A stretch of DNA of 34,969 nt from JAEZKC01 sp046538945 (lineage in GTDB: Bacteria; Fibrobacterota; Chitinivibrionia; Chitinivibrionales; Chitinispirillaceae). Every line of letters starts with the position of its first letter. Position 1 is the stretch's first letter. Positions 16,717 through 24,901 of the stretch are shown piece after piece. The notes beneath the pieces were generated by a model, which saw nothing but the letters and a program-made list of their open reading frames with translations, was not told the DNA's origin and ran no database searches. Both the position numbers and the translations under genes were made by a program. The DNA lies in contig JBKHHW010000017.1 in NCBI GenBank assembly GCA_046538945.1, positions 1-34,969 of the forward strand, given 5' to 3'.

Positions 16717-19059
16717 TTAGCTGCATTTGGAGAAACCGCAGCTTTTGCATACCGCACAGCCGCTTTCGTGCTCCATGATCCCGCCGCATTCAGGACACTG
16801 GGGGCAGAATCCCATATCGAGACCCGAGTAGGTGATCTGAGCATTTCCCTTTCCGTGTACATCATTAATGGCTTTCTCCAGAACGCGCCCGATCGCATCG
16901 GCGCAGGAGAGAATCATCTCGCCCTCATGCCAGGTGGGGATCGGACAGCGGATACCCCTGAGCTGCTCCACGACCGAGCGGGGATCAATTCCCGCTCTCA
17001 TCGCAAGCGAGACAAGGCGGGAAACCGCTTCGGCGTTGGATGCCGCACAACCACCGGATTTCCCCATCTGGGTGAACACTTCGCAGAACCCGAAGCTGTC
17101 GGAGTTGATATTGACATACAGTGTTCCGCATCCGGTCTTTGTCTTGTAGGTCCGGCCGTGAGTGACCGCGGGCCTGGGGCGAGGCTGTATCGTTCCCGTG
17201 GATATGAACCCGTCCTCAGAAATGACCGGAGCGCCGGAGCCGCTTGTGAGGACCTGGTTCTGCCGGGAACCGTCTCTGTAAACCGTCACCCCCTTGCAGC
17301 TCAGGTCGTAGGCATAACGGAACACTTCCTCCACATCCTGCACCGTAGCTTCATTGCGGAAATTGACAGTTTTGGAAACGGCATTGTCGGTGTATTTCTG
17401 AAATGCGGCCTGAATCGTCACATGCCATCTGGGTTCTATATCATGCGAGGTGACGAAAACGTCTCTGATCCGTTTGGGTATGCCGTAGATTTTGTTCAGG
17501 CTCCCGCATTCGGCAACCATTTTCATCAGCTCCTCTGAATAGAAACCCTCCTCCTGGGCAATCTGTTTGAAGGAGGGATGGATTTCAAGCAATCTTTTTC
17601 CGTCAAGAACGTTCTTTTCATATACGATTGCGAACAGAGGTTCAATGCCGCTTGAGCAGCCTGCTATCATGCTGATCGTGCCGGTGGGAGCAATGGTGGT
17701 GACAGTGGCGTTGCGCACCTCCAGGCCGCCTTTCTTATCGAAAATCGATCCCTTGTAGTTGGGGAATGTGCCCCGTTCCCTGGCCAGATAAGCGCTGACC
17801 TTGAGTGCTTCCTCCTGGATGAATTTCATGATGTTTTCGGCCAGTTCAGCCGCCGCGTTCGAGTTGTAGGAGAGGCCCAGCTCTATGAGCAGGTCCGCAA
17901 ACCCCATCACTCCAAGCCCTATCTTGCGGTTGCTCTTAGTGACCTCGTCTATCTCTTTCAGAGGGTACTTGTTCACTTCAATCACATTGTCCAGAAAACG
18001 TACGGCATTGCATATGATTGCAGTCAGCTTGTCATAGTCGATTACCTTTTCTCCATCCTTCACGGAAATCATCTTGGCCAGATTGATAGATCCCAGGTTG
18101 CAGGACTCGTAGGGAAGCAGGGGCTGTTCGCCGCAGGGGTTGGTGCTTTCGATCCTGCCCACATGAGGAGTAGGGTTGTGGTCGTTCATTCTGTCGAGGA
18201 AAACAATTCCGGGCTCCCCGTTTTTCCAGGCCAGTTCCACGATTCTGTTGAAAACCTTTTTCGCCCTCAGACGTCCCACGATCTCATGTGTACGGGGGTT
18301 GCGCAGAGGGTACTCTTCATCTCTTTTAAGCGCCTCCATGAATTCGTTTGTGATCCCGACCGAAATGTTGAAGTTGGACAGGACTCCGTCTTTGGCCTTG
18401 AGTTCGATGAAATCCATTATCTCCGGATGTGTGCAGGAGAGAATGCCCATGTTGGCCCCTCGGCGGGTACCGCCCTGCTTGACCGTTTCGGTCGCCATGT
18501 CGAACACGCGCATAAAGGAGAGCGGGCCCGAGGAGATACCCTTGGTCGATTTCACTCTGTCGTTTTTGGGCCGGATGTGGGAAAAGGAGAAGCCGGTACC
18601 GCCGCCGCTTTTATGAATGAGGGCGGTGTTCTTGACCGCGGTGAAGATCTCCTCCATGGAATCGCCCACGGGAAGCACAAAGCAGGCGCTTAACTGCTGA
18701 AGATCCCTGCCTGCATTCATGAGCGTGGGTGAATTGGGGAGAAATTCCAGATCCGCCATCATATTATAAAACTTTTCAGTCCATATATCCGTACTAGTCT
18801 CGGGGTTGAAATATCTCTCGGCGGAGGCGATGTTCTCAGCTACCCGGTAGAAGAGGTCTTCGGGGGTCTCGATCACGTTCCCGTTGTCGTCGTGCACCAG
18901 ATAGCGCCTCTCCAGCACGACTCTGGCATTGTCGCTGATGGCGACCTTCTTTTTAGTGAGGCGTTCCTTGAGGGGCTGTTTCTGTTCTTCATCATCCGAG
19001 GTGAAGACAACGGATTTAACTGTTTTGCCAAGAGCATCGGCACCAGCTTTAGAGACCAT
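16717..19059 (-). CDS. nrdJ: Adenosylcobalamin-dependent ribonucleotide reductase (class II)
   Basis: 780 aa from the ATG at 19059, with AAGGAG 11 nt upstream; the frame stays open to a GTG at 19215, but that part looks like leader. It reduces ribonucleotides to deoxyribonucleotides using a B12-generated thiyl radical, so it needs no oxygen. Visible parts are NSPTLMNAGRDLQQLSACFV, KSGGGTGFSFSHIRP, TRRGANMGIL, and the radical site NPCGEQ (N307, C309, E311) followed by ESCNLGSINL. A TSCPD domain (about 640-740; GCGTLYVNINSD, GGCAASNAEAVSRL) and a Cys-rich zinc-type tail (FCPQCPECGG ... CKSCGFSKC) finish the protein. The tail cysteines probably re-reduce the active site. It is transcribed away from prfB. 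Confidence 0.95.
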   Translation of the reverse strand: MVSKAGADALGKTVKSVVFTSDDEEQKQPLKERLTKKKVAISDNARVVLERRYLVHDDNGNVIETPEDLFYRVAENIASAERYFNPETSTDIWTEKFYNMMADLEFLPNSPTLMNAGRDLQQLSACFVLPVGDSMEEIFTAVKNTALIHKSGGGTGFSFSHIRPKNDRVKSTKGISSGPLSFMRVFDMATETVKQGGTRRGANMGILSCTHPEIMDFIELKAKDGVLSNFNISVGITNEFMEALKRDEEYPLRNPRTHEIVGRLRAKKVFNRIVELAWKNGEPGIVFLDRMNDHNPTPHVGRIESTNPCGEQPLLPYESCNLGSINLAKMISVKDGEKVIDYDKLTAIICNAVRFLDNVIEVNKYPLKEIDEVTKSNRKIGLGVMGFADLLIELGLSYNSNAAAELAENIMKFIQEEALKVSAYLARERGTFPNYKGSIFDKKGGLEVRNATVTTIAPTGTISMIAGCSSGIEPLFAIVYEKNVLDGKRLLEIHPSFKQIAQEEGFYSEELMKMVAECGSLNKIYGIPKRIRDVFVTSHDIEPRWHVTIQAAFQKYTDNAVSKTVNFRNEATVQDVEEVFRYAYDLSCKGVTVYRDGSRQNQVLTSGSGAPVISEDGFISTGTIQPRPRPAVTHGRTYKTKTGCGTLYVNINSDSFGFCEVFTQMGKSGGCAASNAEAVSRLVSLAMRAGIDPRSVVEQLRGIRCPIPTWHEGEMILSCADAIGRVLEKAINDVHGKGNAQITYSGLDMGFCPQCPECGGIMEHESGCAVCKSCGFSKCS

Positions 19060-19164
19060 GTTCAGACTCTCTCCTTCTATGCATGTAATGGAAAAACGGG
19101 TTGTTTGCAAGAGACTGCAGAAAAGATCGGAAAAAACCTTATTGCTGCAAGCAGTTTCACCCAT

Positions 19165-19193
19165 AAAATACGGAAGCAGACGGGGTGAGTCAA
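19165..19193 (-). promoter_or_regulatory. Candidate nrdJ promoter (proximal)
   Basis: Minus strand TTGACT (19193-19188), a 17-nt spacer, and TATTTT (19170-19165). The -35 is one base from consensus; the -10 matches four of six. The leader would be about 100 nt. Confidence 0.45.
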
Positions 19194-19214
19194 GGCTAAA
19201 AACAGAATTCACCA

Positions 19215-19225
19215 CAATATTTTGT
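19215..19225. promoter_or_regulatory. NrdR-box-like operator
   Basis: CAATATTTTGT fits the NrdR core pattern CwATATaTwGT with one mismatch. NrdR represses ribonucleotide reductase genes when dATP is high. Real sites usually occur in pairs; I found only a poor second candidate about 40 nt away near 19255-19265. The position just upstream of nrdJ supports it. Confidence 0.45.
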
Positions 19226-19249
19226 ATGTGTGTCCGGTCTGCACTACAA
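19221..19249 (-). promoter_or_regulatory. Candidate nrdJ promoter (distal, overlapping the NrdR-like box)
   Basis: Minus strand TTGTAG (19249-19244), a 17-nt spacer, and TACAAA (19226-19221). Its -10 box lies within the NrdR-like box, which would suit repression. The hexamers are only moderate. Confidence 0.38.
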
Positions 19250-19399
19250 GCCGTTGATTTCTAGTGGCTGCTGTTGTTGGGATAAGGTCGCCGTTTCCAT
19301 GACACTGAGACTTGAGCCGCAAGGAAATGCCTCTGCCGTTAACTATTTTACCATCCTATGTTGTTGCTTTCTGCAATCAGAACAAAAAGGAGTGTACTT

Positions 19400-20498
19400 A
19401 TGGCCGAAGCACTTGACAGCACGCGCATAAAGGATCTCAAATCCCGTATCGACAACCTCCGGAGGTATCTTTGACCTCGATAACCGCAAGAATCAGATAA
19501 TGCAGCTTGAGTCCAGATCCGCTCAGAACGGATTCTGGGATGACGCCTCGGCCGCTCAGAAAGTGCTCAAGGAGATCAAAGACCTCAAGAGAATAGTGGA
19601 GCCTTGGGAAAGGGCTGATCAGAGTATAAACGAACTTGCCGAATTCTTCTCTTTGGCTCAGGAGGAAAATGATAATGACACTCTTGTGGAGCTGGAGGAG
19701 CAGGCGGATGCTCTGGAGAAGGAGATTGCTCATATTGAGTTTCTCAGAAAACTGAGCGGGGAGGATGACGGTGCGGATGCCATCCTTACCATTCACAGCG
19801 GTGCGGGTGGAACTGAATCCTGCGACTGGACCGAAATGCTCTTTCGCATGTATGTGCGGTTCATGGAACGCAAGGGTTATACCTATTCCATACTGGAAAG
19901 CTCTCCCGGGGAAGAGGCCGGGCTCAAGAGTGTAACAATGGAAGTGAAAGGCGATTATGCCTTCGGTCATCTCAAAGCGGAAACCGGTGTTCACAGATTG
20001 GTGAGAATATCGCCTTTTGATTCCAATGCGCGGCGCCATACCTCGTTTTCCTCTGTGTATGCCTATCCTATCATGGATGAGATCGAGGATTATCAGCTGG
20101 AGGAAAAGGATATCCGGGTGGATACCTACCGGGCCAGCGGTGCTGGCGGTCAGCACATCAACAAAACCGACAGTGCTGTGCGGATGACTCACATACCTAC
20201 CGGCATAGTCGTGGCCTGTCAGAGTGAACGGAGTCAGATGAAGAACCGTTCCACCGCTCTGAAGTTGCTCAAGGCACGAGTCCGCCAGCATTACAGGGAG
20301 CTTGAGGAACGGGAGCGGGAATCGAAGATGTCTGAGAAAAAGAAAATCGAGTGGGGAAGTCAGATCCGCTCCTACGTGCTCCACCCGTACAATATGGTAA
20401 AGGATCACCGCACCGAATCTGAAACCAGCAACACTCAGGCGGTTCTTGATGGAGACATCGATATGTTCATCGAATCATATCTGCTGGATTATCAGTAA
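19400..20498 (+). CDS. prfB: Peptide chain release factor 2 (programmed +1 frameshift)
   Basis: The gene reads 19400-19471, skips T19472, and continues 19473-20498, giving 365 aa, the same length as the E. coli protein. The ATG follows AAAAAGGAG. RF2 recognises UGA and UAA stop codons and triggers peptide release on the ribosome. The stop-recognition tripeptide SPF is present (RISPFDSNARRHTSF), as is the catalytic GGQ (SGAGGQHINKTDSAVRM). After the shift the protein reads RRYLDLDNRKNQIMQLESRS, matching the family's N-terminal helix. Without the shift, translation stops at residue 24. The gene is followed after 9 nt by a YkgJ-type gene and is probably co-transcribed with it. Confidence 0.96.
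19461..19475 (+). promoter_or_regulatory. RF2 programmed frameshift signal
   Basis: GGAGGTATCTTTGAC: an internal Shine-Dalgarno GGAGG, then CTT followed by an in-frame TGA (19472-19474) and C. When RF2 is scarce the ribosome pauses at TGA and slips from CTT to TTT, entering the +1 frame at GAC. This is the autoregulatory site known from most bacterial prfB genes. Confidence 0.96.
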
Positions 20499-20507
20499 GG
20501 ATTTGTT

Positions 20508-21044
20508 TTGACTAAAGGCAAACAATATCCCGAAGTGACATGCGGCAGGTGCGGAGCCTGCTGCAGCATACCTCTGGTTCCCGTGACTCACAAGGATCTG
20601 GGCAGGCTGGTTTCCTTTACCGGTAAAAAAGCATCGGATATAGTGCGTTTCAGCTCCCCCGCGGAGATGGATTACGATTCCGAATCGGGGCTCTGGATCC
20701 GGTTCCGGTATGGTAAGCGCGCCATGGTTCTCAAGAAGAAAGAGGAGCGGTGTGTTTTTCTCTCTTCGGAGCGAAGCTGTCTTGCTTACCAGGCTCGTCC
20801 CCGGACCTGCCGTACGTTTCCCTACTGTGTGCTGAAGGATGAAAACGGCAAAAGGGAGGTGACTCTGAATAGAATTGTAGACTGCAGAGCCAGAAAATGC
20901 TCCGGCGTGGATTTTAAAGCACTGTTTGCCGAAGTGGCAAAGGAGAACCGCGAAGATGAGGAGTATGAGCGGATAGTTTCCCGCTGGAACGGTTCGGGAG
21001 CTTCCGGCGGTACCCGGGAGTTTCTCAGTTACCTTGGATTCTGA
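20508..21044 (+). CDS. YkgJ-type cysteine-cluster protein (UPF0153-like)
   Basis: 178 aa. The start is TTG at 20508; AAGGA overlaps the prfB stop and lies 6 nt upstream, pointing to coupled translation. The N-terminal CGRCGACCSIPL and the later cysteines in ERCVFL, SCLAYQARPRTCRTFPYC and VDCRARKC form the metal-binding cluster typical of the YkgJ family (CxxCxxCC, then C-x-Y-x-x-RP-x-x-CR-x-FP). The family is annotated as zinc- or iron-chelating; its biochemical role is not established. No signal peptide is visible, so it is cytoplasmic. Confidence 0.85.
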   Translation: MTKGKQYPEVTCGRCGACCSIPLVPVTHKDLGRLVSFTGKKASDIVRFSSPAEMDYDSESGLWIRFRYGKRAMVLKKKEERCVFLSSERSCLAYQARPRTCRTFPYCVLKDENGKREVTLNRIVDCRARKCSGVDFKALFAEVAKENREDEEYERIVSRWNGSGASGGTREFLSYLGF

Positions 21045-21088
21045 AAATTTTCAAAATCGTATGGAGCTGTAAACGGGAGGGGAGTGAA

Positions 21089-21877
21089 ATGCCCGCAAAA
21101 TCCACAAACAGAAGAAAGAAGCCGGTTTCAAGGGACCTGATCGTTTCATTCCTGGACAGGACACTCAGGACAAACGAGATCAAGGACTACTCCGTAAACG
21201 GGCTTCAGGTGGAGGGAGTTGAGAAGGTCAGCAGGGTCGGCCTGGCGGTTGATGCGTGCATGGACACTTTCAGGCTTGCTGAAGAGAACGGGTGTCAGAT
21301 GCTTATTGCTCATCACGGAATCATCTGGAACGGCATTCAGAGAGTCACCGGGCCGGTTTACCGGCAGCTGCAGTTCCTTATCGGAAAAAAACTCAATCTT
21401 TACGCATCTCATCTGCCCCTTGACCTTCATCCGACTCTGGGAAACAATGCCCGTATCGCTTCCATGCTGAAGCTTAGAAATGTACGTCCCTTCGGCGTGT
21501 ACAAGGGTGTGACGATAGGCTGTGAAGGTACCCTGACCAGAGCCGCTACAATTGAATCCATATCCGGTGTGCTGAAAAAAGAGCTGGGGAGTGAAATACA
21601 CTCTCTCCCCTTCGGTCCGGAAAAAATAAAGCGCATTGCTGTCATATCCGGCGGCGGATCGGGGGAGCTTCCCGAAGCTGTGGAGAAGGGAATAGATCTT
21701 TTCATCACGGGCGAATCGTCTCACGAAAACCATCACGCCGCTCTTGAAGGAAGCCTCAATGTGATTTACTGCGGGCATTATCATTCGGAAAAGCCGGGAG
21801 TGCAGGCAGTGGGAGAGCTGCTTGTGGAGAAGTTCGGTTTGGATACAATTTTTCTGGATGTCCCTACTCTGGTGTGA
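21089..21877 (+). CDS. Nif3-family dinuclear metal-centre protein
   Basis: 262 aa, typical for the shorter (YbgI-like) Nif3 proteins. The metal ligands are visible: LIAHHGIIW (His-His), SHLPLDLHPTLGNN (Asp/His), and the C-terminal GHYHSEKPG with a downstream Glu-rich helix. IAVISGGGSGELPEAVEKGIDLFITGESSHENHH is the conserved second half. Members form hexameric toroids with two metal ions per subunit; some are labelled GTP cyclohydrolase 1 type 2, but the physiological reaction remains uncertain. A strong GGGAGGGGA precedes the ATG. The first ~14 residues are Lys/Arg-rich. It lies 44 nt after the YkgJ-type gene, in the same direction. Confidence 0.9.
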   Translation: MPAKSTNRRKKPVSRDLIVSFLDRTLRTNEIKDYSVNGLQVEGVEKVSRVGLAVDACMDTFRLAEENGCQMLIAHHGIIWNGIQRVTGPVYRQLQFLIGKKLNLYASHLPLDLHPTLGNNARIASMLKLRNVRPFGVYKGVTIGCEGTLTRAATIESISGVLKKELGSEIHSLPFGPEKIKRIAVISGGGSGELPEAVEKGIDLFITGESSHENHHAALEGSLNVIYCGHYHSEKPGVQAVGELLVEKFGLDTIFLDVPTLV

Positions 21878-21944
21878 TTGTGAAGTCTGATGTACGGTTT
21901 GTCATGATAAATGCGGAAACACTGGTGGATAGTGCAGTCCCTGA

Positions 21945-21978
21945 GCATGGGTTTGTGATGTCGTCAGTTATCCCATGC
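21945..21978. repeat. 7-bp inverted repeat between convergent genes
   Basis: GCATGGG (21945-21951) and CCCATGC (21972-21978) flank a 20-nt loop at the end of the minus-strand kinase gene, including its stop. No U-tract follows. It may help end transcription in either direction, but it is weak. Confidence 0.28.
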
Positions 21979-22447
21979 GGAAAAGCGGAAAAGGGACAAC
22001 ACTGTTTTCTCCCGCGCTTTCAATCAGGTAATCACCATTCTGTTCAATTCCTATCGTGTATATTCTGCTGAATCCCTCCTCGAAGGTGGGCGGCTGCAGT
22101 TTTCTGAACGTGGCCCATATTCCTCTTTCTGCAACCACCTCCCGCCTCTGTCTGGAACTGTTCCTGGCTAAGGCGGAATCGATGTCTGAAGTGAAGTAGC
22201 AGCAGATGAGTTCATAGCCCAGTCTGCTGGCCGGGACGATGTATCTTCTTCTGTCGCCGGCAGTGGGATTGGTGTTGTCCACGGCAAAGCGGCTCCGTGT
22301 GTCCAGACAGAGGTCCAGGAATCGGGCTTCCCTGTGGCGCGTTCTTAGGAGGTCCAGGCTAATGCGCACGTGGGTGCGGAAAAGAAATCGCTTGTAGAAG
22401 GTGCTTTTTCCTGAACCCTGAATGCCTGTGAATAGTACCGCCTGCAT
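21968..22447 (-). CDS. Small P-loop kinase (polynucleotide-kinase/AAA_33-like)
   Basis: 159 aa. The N-terminus is a Walker A loop, FTGIQGSGKSTF (6-17). ISLDLLRTRHRE follows, then FAVDNTNPTAGDRRRY, the Asp-Asn-Thr-Asn segment characteristic of T4-PNK-like and zeta-toxin-like kinases. ICCYFTSDIDSALARNSSRQRREV probably supplies the lid arginines. The protein is predicted to phosphorylate a small molecule or nucleic acid end; no specific substrate can be named. AAAGGAG precedes the ATG. It is transcribed divergently from the histidine kinase at 22642 and stands alone, with no antitoxin-like partner beside it. Confidence 0.82.
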   Translation of the reverse strand: MQAVLFTGIQGSGKSTFYKRFLFRTHVRISLDLLRTRHREARFLDLCLDTRSRFAVDNTNPTAGDRRRYIVPASRLGYELICCYFTSDIDSALARNSSRQRREVVAERGIWATFRKLQPPTFEEGFSRIYTIGIEQNGDYLIESAGENSVVPFPLFRMG

Positions 22448-22500
22448 TGAATCTCCTTTGATTCTATCATCGAAGTCCCAGGGATTCCCTTTTCGTACTC

Positions 22501-22528
22501 GTTATAGCATACTTTATCATGCAAGCAA
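22501..22528 (-). promoter_or_regulatory. Candidate promoter for the P-loop kinase
   Basis: Minus strand TTGCTT (22528-22523), a 16-nt spacer, and TATAAC (22506-22501). The -10 is one base from consensus; the -35 is poor. Confidence 0.38.
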
Positions 22529-22534
22529 GGAAAA

Positions 22535-22550
22535 AGCCGTTGAATCGGCT
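22535..22550 (-). terminator. Terminator-like hairpin in the divergent intergenic region
   Basis: Read on the minus strand, AGCCG-ATTCAA-CGGCT is followed by TTTTCC. The stem is only 5 bp, but the arrangement is that of an intrinsic terminator. It lies upstream of the candidate promoter, so it could stop minus-strand transcripts arriving from the kinase locus. Confidence 0.35.
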
Positions 22551-22563
22551 GTTTAGGGCATGG

Positions 22564-22595
22564 TTGTTGCTCCAAAGTTCATAATTCTATATTAT
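22564..22595 (+). promoter_or_regulatory. Candidate promoter for the histidine kinase operon
   Basis: Two overlapping readings: TTGTTG (22564-22569) with TATATT (22588-22593), spacer 18; or TTGCTC (22567-22572) with TATTAT (22590-22595), spacer 17. Either would place the start of transcription about 40 nt before the GTG. Confidence 0.42.
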
Positions 22596-22641
22596 AGAAG
22601 TTCTCGTGCTGCCTGTTACTTATCTGAAAATGGAGTGATCA

Positions 22642-24453
22642 GTGTCCAAAAGAACTGAAAAACCGTTCAAGTCCATACCTCTAAAGAAACAACTTAGCAT
22701 TCTGCTGGTTGCCGTGCTGGCGCCTGCGGTGCTTATAATCCTGATTCTGAGCTTCTCCTGGGTGCAGAGTCGGTATTCGCTCCAGATACAGAGTAACGAG
22801 GAGGTTGCCCGTACTCTGGCGGTTTTCTTCCGGAGGTATGTCCGGGACGTTATCCGTGCGGAGAGCATCCTGGGCAGAACTGTGCTATCACTGGCACCCG
22901 AAGACAGCGAAGTAGCAGATCAGCTGCTTATGACTGCAGCCCGCACCTTTCCATCCGTGAACAGTTTTCTTCTGCTGGATACAAACGGGGTGGTAGTGGC
23001 GGGGGATCCCCGGCTCAGGGGCACGGATTTGAGTGGTGCTCGATTCTTCAGAGAGTTTCAGGAACAGGACAGTACCTACCTGAGCAATCTTGAAATTGAT
23101 CTTTTAGGAGACAAACCCGGCTATGTTATCTGCACCAGAGTTGCTCCGGGACCTCAAACTCCTTCGGGTATTGTAGTTGGTTACATCGATCCGAGCGTTC
23201 TGGCAGATATCATTTTCGTTCTGGACAGGCCTTCCCGGGGTAATTTTGTCCTTTACGACAAAGACGGGGTGCTTGTCTATAGTGATCTTCACGCCAATCT
23301 CGACGATTCCTCCAGAGCGGATTTCGGGGATGATGATGAGCTGTTAGGGGAGGCGCGTGAGGGGCGGATTGCATCAGGGCAGGTGCGCCAGTTTGATGAG
23401 AATAGCGAGAGGATTGCGGCGTTTGTCCCCGTAGAACCCCACGGTTGGGTAGTGGGAGCAACTGAACCGGTGTGGCTGGTGTACAGGCCCATACTAGATG
23501 AAATAATCTACAGTATACTTGCCATAGCGGTGACAGTGTTAATCGTTTTGTGGTTTGGATTCAGGGTGATCGGCAGAATATCGAGATCTGTAAGAGAGCT
23601 GCAGAAACATGCCCGTATGGTCGGTCAGGGAAATTACGGTCACAAAACTCATCCCAGCGGCATCGAGGAGTTCGATATCCTCTTTTCCGATTTCAACAGC
23701 ATGGGTGAGCAGCTTCAGGAAAGAGACAAGGCGGTGAAAGAAAGGGCCAGCGAGCTGGAGCGGTCAAACCAGGAGCTTGAACAGTTCGCCTATGTAGCCT
23801 CCCACGACCTTCAGGAGCCCCTTCGCACCATCGCCGGATATCTTCAGCTGATAGAGCGCAGGTACAAGGGGAAACTTGATAAGGACGCCGACGAGTTCAT
23901 CGCATTTGCTGTGAACGGAGCCCATCGTCTGGGAGTAATAATCAACGATCTTCTGGCTTTTTCGCGGGTGGGAACACGGGGCAAACCGTTTACCGAGTTC
24001 AACTCGGGTGATGCCGTCGAAGATGTGCTTAAGTCAATGAGGGCGACAGTGGACGGCAATAATGCCCGGGTGGAGAAAGGGGAGCTTCCCCGAATCAAGG
24101 CGGACCTCAACCAGTTCAGGCAGCTTGTGCAGAACCTCCTAAGCAATGCAATCAAGTTCAGACATCCCGATCGCGACCCTCTGATCCGTATCGAGGCGGC
24201 CAGAACCGATGGAGAGTGGCGATTTTCCTTTATTGACAACGGAATCGGATTTGAATCACAGTATGCCGAACGTATATTTATAGCGTTTAAGCGACTTCAT
24301 ACACAGGACAAATTCCCCGGCTCGGGGGTAGGGCTGGCCATATGCCGTAAAATCGTGCAGCGGCACGGCGGGCGGATCTGGGCTGAGTCAACTCCCGGCG
24401 AAGGGGCCACTTTTCATTTCACCATTCCGGAAAGGAACCAGCATGTCGGATGA
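22642..24453 (+). CDS. Membrane sensor histidine kinase (dCache-HAMP-HisKA-HATPase)
   Basis: 603 aa from a GTG at 22642 with GGAG 6 nt upstream; an ATG 12 nt earlier runs into a stop. A first membrane helix (about 15-38) is followed by a roughly 240-residue extracytoplasmic segment resembling a double Cache sensor (VNSFLLLDTNGVVVAGD, RGNFVLYDKDGVLVYSD). A second membrane helix (about 285-305), a HAMP linker and a coiled coil come next. HisKA carries H388 in ASHDLQEPLRT, the form found in phytochrome-like and related kinases. The ATP-binding domain has NLLSNAIKF, DNGIGF and GSGVGLAICRKIV. It senses an external small ligand and autophosphorylates; the ligand is unknown. Its end overlaps the response regulator by 11 nt. 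Confidence 0.92.
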   Translation: MSKRTEKPFKSIPLKKQLSILLVAVLAPAVLIILILSFSWVQSRYSLQIQSNEEVARTLAVFFRRYVRDVIRAESILGRTVLSLAPEDSEVADQLLMTAARTFPSVNSFLLLDTNGVVVAGDPRLRGTDLSGARFFREFQEQDSTYLSNLEIDLLGDKPGYVICTRVAPGPQTPSGIVVGYIDPSVLADIIFVLDRPSRGNFVLYDKDGVLVYSDLHANLDDSSRADFGDDDELLGEAREGRIASGQVRQFDENSERIAAFVPVEPHGWVVGATEPVWLVYRPILDEIIYSILAIAVTVLIVLWFGFRVIGRISRSVRELQKHARMVGQGNYGHKTHPSGIEEFDILFSDFNSMGEQLQERDKAVKERASELERSNQELEQFAYVASHDLQEPLRTIAGYLQLIERRYKGKLDKDADEFIAFAVNGAHRLGVIINDLLAFSRVGTRGKPFTEFNSGDAVEDVLKSMRATVDGNNARVEKGELPRIKADLNQFRQLVQNLLSNAIKFRHPDRDPLIRIEAARTDGEWRFSFIDNGIGFESQYAERIFIAFKRLHTQDKFPGSGVGLAICRKIVQRHGGRIWAESTPGEGATFHFTIPERNQHVG

Positions 24454-24892
24454 ATGGACAAGTTCCCGTCCAATAGAGCTTCTTCTGGTGGAGGACAGTC
24501 CCAGCGATGTCCGTCTGACTGTCGAGGCGCTCAAGGAAGCCAAAGTGAAAAACACACTGCATGTTGTTACGGACGGCGTGGAGGCTCTCAGGTTTCTGCG
24601 CAGGGAGGGGGAATACGGCTCATACCCTAAACCGGACCTGATTCTGCTCGATCTCAATCTGCCCAAAAAGGACGGCAGGGAGGTTCTTGCGGAAATAAAG
24701 GAGGATGAGGAGCTCAGGCGTATTCCTATTGTCGTTCTTACCACTTCATCAGCCGAAGAGGATATCGCCAGAGCTTACAGCCTTCACGCAAACTGTTATG
24801 TGACAAAGCCTGTGGATTTCACGCAGTTCATGAAGGTGATTCATTCCATTGAGAGCTTCTGGCTCACAGTGGTCAAACTGCCCGGGGAGTAG
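24443..24892 (+). CDS. Single-domain response regulator (Rcp1-like)
   Basis: 149 aa, a lone receiver domain with no output domain. The acidic pair is in LLLVEDSPSD, the phosphoacceptor is D70 (LILLDLNLPKKDG), the switch Thr is T100-T101 (VVLTTSS), and the conserved lysine is K122 (YVTKPVD). The form with a KKDG-type loop and the ending FTQFMKVIHSIESFW is that of regulators paired with phytochrome-like kinases. AAAGGA lies inside the kinase gene upstream of the ATG, so translation is coupled to it. It is probably phosphorylated by the preceding kinase and passes the signal on by protein contact. Confidence 0.93.
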   Translation: MSDEWTSSRPIELLLVEDSPSDVRLTVEALKEAKVKNTLHVVTDGVEALRFLRREGEYGSYPKPDLILLDLNLPKKDGREVLAEIKEDEELRRIPIVVLTTSSAEEDIARAYSLHANCYVTKPVDFTQFMKVIHSIESFWLTVVKLPGE

Positions 24893-24901
24893 GGTTGTAG
24901 G

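Larger units (their letters stand above)
19060..19399. other. Divergent intergenic region between nrdJ and prfB
   Basis: About 340 nt. It contains two candidate nrdJ promoters and an NrdR-like box, listed separately. A cobalamin riboswitch would be plausible here given the enzyme's cofactor, but I could not find a B12-box-like motif. No clear prfB promoter was found. Confidence 0.5.

Noticed and set aside
16567..17538. A 323-codon plus-strand open frame opposite nrdJ
   Set aside because: It lies mostly inside the well-supported nrdJ gene on the other strand and reads like antisense translation.
19060..19214. Cobalamin riboswitch in the nrdJ leader
   Set aside because: No B12-box-like sequence was seen and the leader is short; a covariance-model search would settle it.
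19437..20408. A 323-codon minus-strand open frame opposite prfB
   Set aside because: prfB is unmistakable on the other strand; this frame has no recognisable motif.
21968..22447. Zeta-toxin interpretation of the P-loop kinase
   Set aside because: It is short, lacks an epsilon-like antitoxin beside it, and the Asp-Asn-Thr-Asn motif is shared with ordinary nucleotide and polynucleotide kinases.
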